Below, one piece after another: positions 61,485-64,000 of a stretch of 64,000 nt of DNA. This stretch comes from Neoechinorhynchus agilis (taxonomy: Eukaryota; Acanthocephala), in the NCBI GenBank assembly GCA_051530055.1, contig CM121341.1, positions 7,502,001 through 7,566,000 on the forward strand, written 5' to 3'. A model generated the notes under the pieces. It had not been told where the DNA came from. It saw only the letters and a list, made by a program, of their open reading frames with translations, and searched no databases. The position numbers were made by a program, and so were the translations under genes. Each line of letters opens with the position of its first letter. Position 1 is the first letter of the stretch.

Positions 61485-63310
61485 TTGTTGTCAGCGTTGT
61501 TTACTCTGTTTTTCCCAAGACAACAACAAAAGGGGTTTTTTGTTCTCAGTATGAACTCCTCGGTGACGCAACCAATATATTAGTTTTGTGCAACAAAAAA
61601 TATCGTTCACTTTACGAGCGAGTTTCATCGCCAATCTCAATTTATGCGGCTATTAAAAGGCCTCTTGTTGTCAGCGTTGTTTACTTTGTTATCCCCAAGA
61701 CAACAACAAAACGGGGTTTTTGTTCTCATTATGAACTCCTCAGTGACGTAATCAATATATTAGTTTTGTGCAACAAAAAATATCGTCCACTTCTACGAGC
61801 GAGTTTCATCGCCAATCTCAATTTATGCGGCTATTAAAAGACAGTTTGTTGTCTGCGTTGTTTACTCTGTTTTTCCCAAGACAACAACAAAAGGTGTTTT
61901 TGTTCTCATTCTGAACTCCTCAGTGACGTAATCAAAATATTAGTTTTGTGCTACAAAAAATATCGTCCACTTCTACGAGCGAGTTTCATCGCCAATCTCA
62001 ATTTATGCGGCTATTAAAAGGCCTCTTGTTGTCTACGTTGTTTACTCTGTTTTTCCCCAGACAACAACAAAAGGGGTTTTTTGTTCTCATTATGAACTCT
62101 GACGTAATCAATATATTAGTTTTGTGCTACAAAAGATATCGTCCACTTCTACGAGCGAGTTTCATCGCCAATCTCAATTTATGCGGCTATTAAAAGGCCT
62201 CTTGTTGTCACGTTGTTTACTCTGTTTTTCCCCAGACAACAACAAAAGGGGTTTTTGTTCTCATTATGAACTCCTCAGTGACGTAATCAATATATTAGTT
62301 TTGTGCTACAAAAGATATCGTCCACTTCTACGAGCGAGTTTCATCGCCAATCTCAATTTATGCGGCTATTAAAAGGCCGTTTGTTGTCTACGTTGTTTAC
62401 TCTGTTTTTCCCCAGACAACAACAAAAGGGGTTTTTTTCTCATTATGAACTCCTCAGTGACGTAATCAATATATTAGTTTTGTGCTACAAAAGATATCGT
62501 CCACTTCTACGAGCGAGTTTCATCGCCAATCTCAATTTATGCGGCTATTAAAAGGCCTCTTGTTGTCATGTTTACTCTGTTTTTCCCCAGACAACAACAA
62601 AAGGGGGTTTTTGTTCTCATTATGAACTCCTCAGTGACGTAATCAATATATTAGTTTTGTGCTACAAAAGATATCGTCCACTTCTACGAGCGAGTTTCAT
62701 CGCCAATCTCAATTTATGCGGCTATTAAAAGGCCTCTTGTTGTCTACGTTGTTTACTCTGTTTTTCCCCAGACAACAACAAAAGGGGGTTTTTGTTCTCA
62801 TTATGAACTCCTCAGTGACGTAATCAATATATTAGTTTTGTGCTACAAAAGATATCGTCCACTTCTACGAGCGAGTTTCATCGCCAATCTCAATTTATGC
62901 GGCTATTAAAAGACGGTTTGTTGTCTACGTTGTTTACTCTGTTTTTCCCCAGACAACAACAAAAGGGGTTTTTTTCTCATTATGAACTCCTCAGTGACGT
63001 AATCAATATATTAGTTTTGTGCTACAAAAGATATCGTCCACTTCTACGAGCGAGTTTCATCGCCAATCTCAATTTATGCGGCTATTAAAAGGCCTCTTGT
63101 TGTCTACGTTGTTTACTCTGTTTTTCCCCAGACAACAACAAAAGGGGTTTTTTTTCTCATTATGAACTCCTCAGTGACGTAATCAATATATTAGTTTTGT
63201 GCTACAAAAGATATCGTCCACTTCTACGAGCGAGTTTCATCGCCAATCTCAATTTATGCAACTATTAAAAGGCCTCTTGTTGTCAGCGTTGTTTACTATT
63301 GAATTTTCCT
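61485..63310. repeat. Satellite array, unit about 179 bp, about 10 copies
   Basis: Units recur at about 61491, 61671, 61852, 62032, 62208, 62387, 62565, 62742, 62921, 63101 and a partial at 63283. Each unit contains TTGTTGTC paired with GACAACAACAA (a hairpin), a conserved bZIP/CRE-like site GTGACGTAATCAA, and ACGAGCGAGTTTCATCGCC. The first and last copies are the most diverged, as expected for array edges. The ~82-codon open frames in this stretch are by-products of the repeat. Confidence 0.97.
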
Positions 63311-63650
63311 GCCACACAAAGACAACAAAATAAGTCGATTTTTGTATAGTGAACACCAAAGTGACGTAATCAAAAACGGAAGACATTAAACCGTTGATGC
63401 GTGGTAGTTCGCAACCGACTACGACGATACGCTTTCCCTTTTGTGTGAAGGTCGATTGCTCTCCTTTTTCCCTTCTTTTTTCTTATTTAGACTCGCCATC
63501 GGTCAGATTGTGGCCAAAGACGAGTTCATTATTGAATTCTCCGTATCATTCGCGTCTACTCTCGTTGGCATTGTGATTGCCTCCTGTGTGTTTGTTCCTT
63601 GTGTGCGCACTCTACACGCACCTTCCTTCTAGGTCATTGTTCTCTCATTT
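63311..63650. other. Flank of the 179-bp satellite, possible exon
   Basis: It keeps one more GTGACGTAATCAA site at 63359-63371. An open frame (IGQIVAKDEFIIEFSVSFAS..) spans 63497-63632, but no protein family is recognised. Confidence 0.3.
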
Positions 63651-63699
63651 TGAAGAAACGGTTTCATTATAGAACACTTTTGCGTTTTTTGTGTTTTCA

Positions 63700-64000
63700 A
63701 AAACTGGAGGATACAACGACGACATCTTCTACACCTACTGATGGAGCGGAGGTGCCCATTGTGGTCGACGAAGACCCTAATTCTTCGTCTTCAATCGATG
63801 ATATCTTCAGCACTGCTGACTCTTTGGACAGGTTCCGTAGAGCCAAACAACTATTCACTGAACTAGAATCAAAATGTAGCGGCAGCAAGGCCTCCAATGC
63901 AAAAAGACCCTTACTTAAGGCCAGTAATGCGCCCATTGAAGACGACACTGGGGATCAAGAAACCCAATCGGATTTTCTAACGCAAACGGCCCAAATGACC
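63700..64000 (+). CDS. 5' part of an unknown gene, cut by the window end
   Basis: An open frame without stops runs from about 63700 to the end: LEDTTTTSSTPTDGAEVPIV, VDEDPNSSSSIDDIFSTADS, LDRFRRAKQLFTELESKCSG, then KRPLLKASNAPIEDDTGDQE. Composition (acidic, Ser/Thr-rich, with a short basic helix) looks like real coding sequence of a disordered N-terminal region. Start codon and family cannot be determined. Confidence 0.45.

Noticed and set aside
61586-63088. Repeated ~82-codon open frames on the plus strand at 61.6-63.1 kb.
   Set aside because: They overlap and recur with the 179-bp period, start within each unit and have no conserved-protein look; they are by-products of the satellite.

Overview
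The window is AT-rich animal DNA, most likely from a nematode. Its genes are compact, with many introns of 40-60 bp. Several first coding exons follow directly after a trans-splice-like AG. Gene content fits: a MORN-repeat junctophilin, a secreted ShKT protein, nematode-style seven-transmembrane receptors, a tax/cng-type cyclic-nucleotide channel and a mitochondrial complex I subunit. Species is not identifiable by eye.

Layout. 0.7-1.9 kb: a composite repeat with two tRNA-derived (SINE-like) copies and tandem/inverted units. 3.2-6.8 kb (-): junctophilin. 7.8-16.6 kb (-): three paralogous 7TM receptors, with a tRNA-Lys(CTT) at 14.3 kb on +. 17.3-18.5 kb (-): indoleamine 2,3-dioxygenase. 19.9-22.4 kb (-): a DDX18/Has1 helicase and, upstream on the same strand, the C-terminal half of a DDX51-like helicase. 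22.8-23.9 kb: three 395-bp tandem units. 23.9-24.65 kb (+): ERCC1. 24.8-28.1 kb (+): NDUFS1, with a large foldback element in intron 2. 28.8-39.2 kb: a ~333-bp satellite of about 31 copies. 39.2-44.1 kb (-): coiled-coil and beta-propeller-like exons. 44.6-48.1 kb (+): a CNG channel in 12 exons. 48.6-51.1 kb: three small genes (myristoylation-type membrane protein, ShKT, YscW/YbaY-like). 51.5-54.3 kb (-): an RBR ubiquitin ligase. 55-57 kb: foldback/MITE elements. 58.7 kb (+): an RRM protein. 59.7-63.3 kb: two further tandem families. The right edge holds an open coding stretch cut by the window.

The main observation concerns introns. Junctophilin (5 introns), NDUFS1 (8), the CNG channel (11) and receptor 1 (1) can all be joined in frame with ordinary GT-AG borders. 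In DDX18, IDO, ERCC1, the RBR ligase and receptors 2 and 3, the one intron interrupting conserved coding sequence cannot use GT-AG without losing conserved residues or the reading frame. In each of these the two ends of the intervening sequence are complementary and would fold into a stem that brings the exon ends together. A beta-propeller gene probably belongs to the same group. The window therefore seems to hold two intron classes: GT-AG, and a stem-bounded class without a fixed border motif that resembles in kind the non-conventional introns of euglenids. Short direct repeats at some borders and the abundance of foldback elements suggest an origin from small inverted-repeat insertions.
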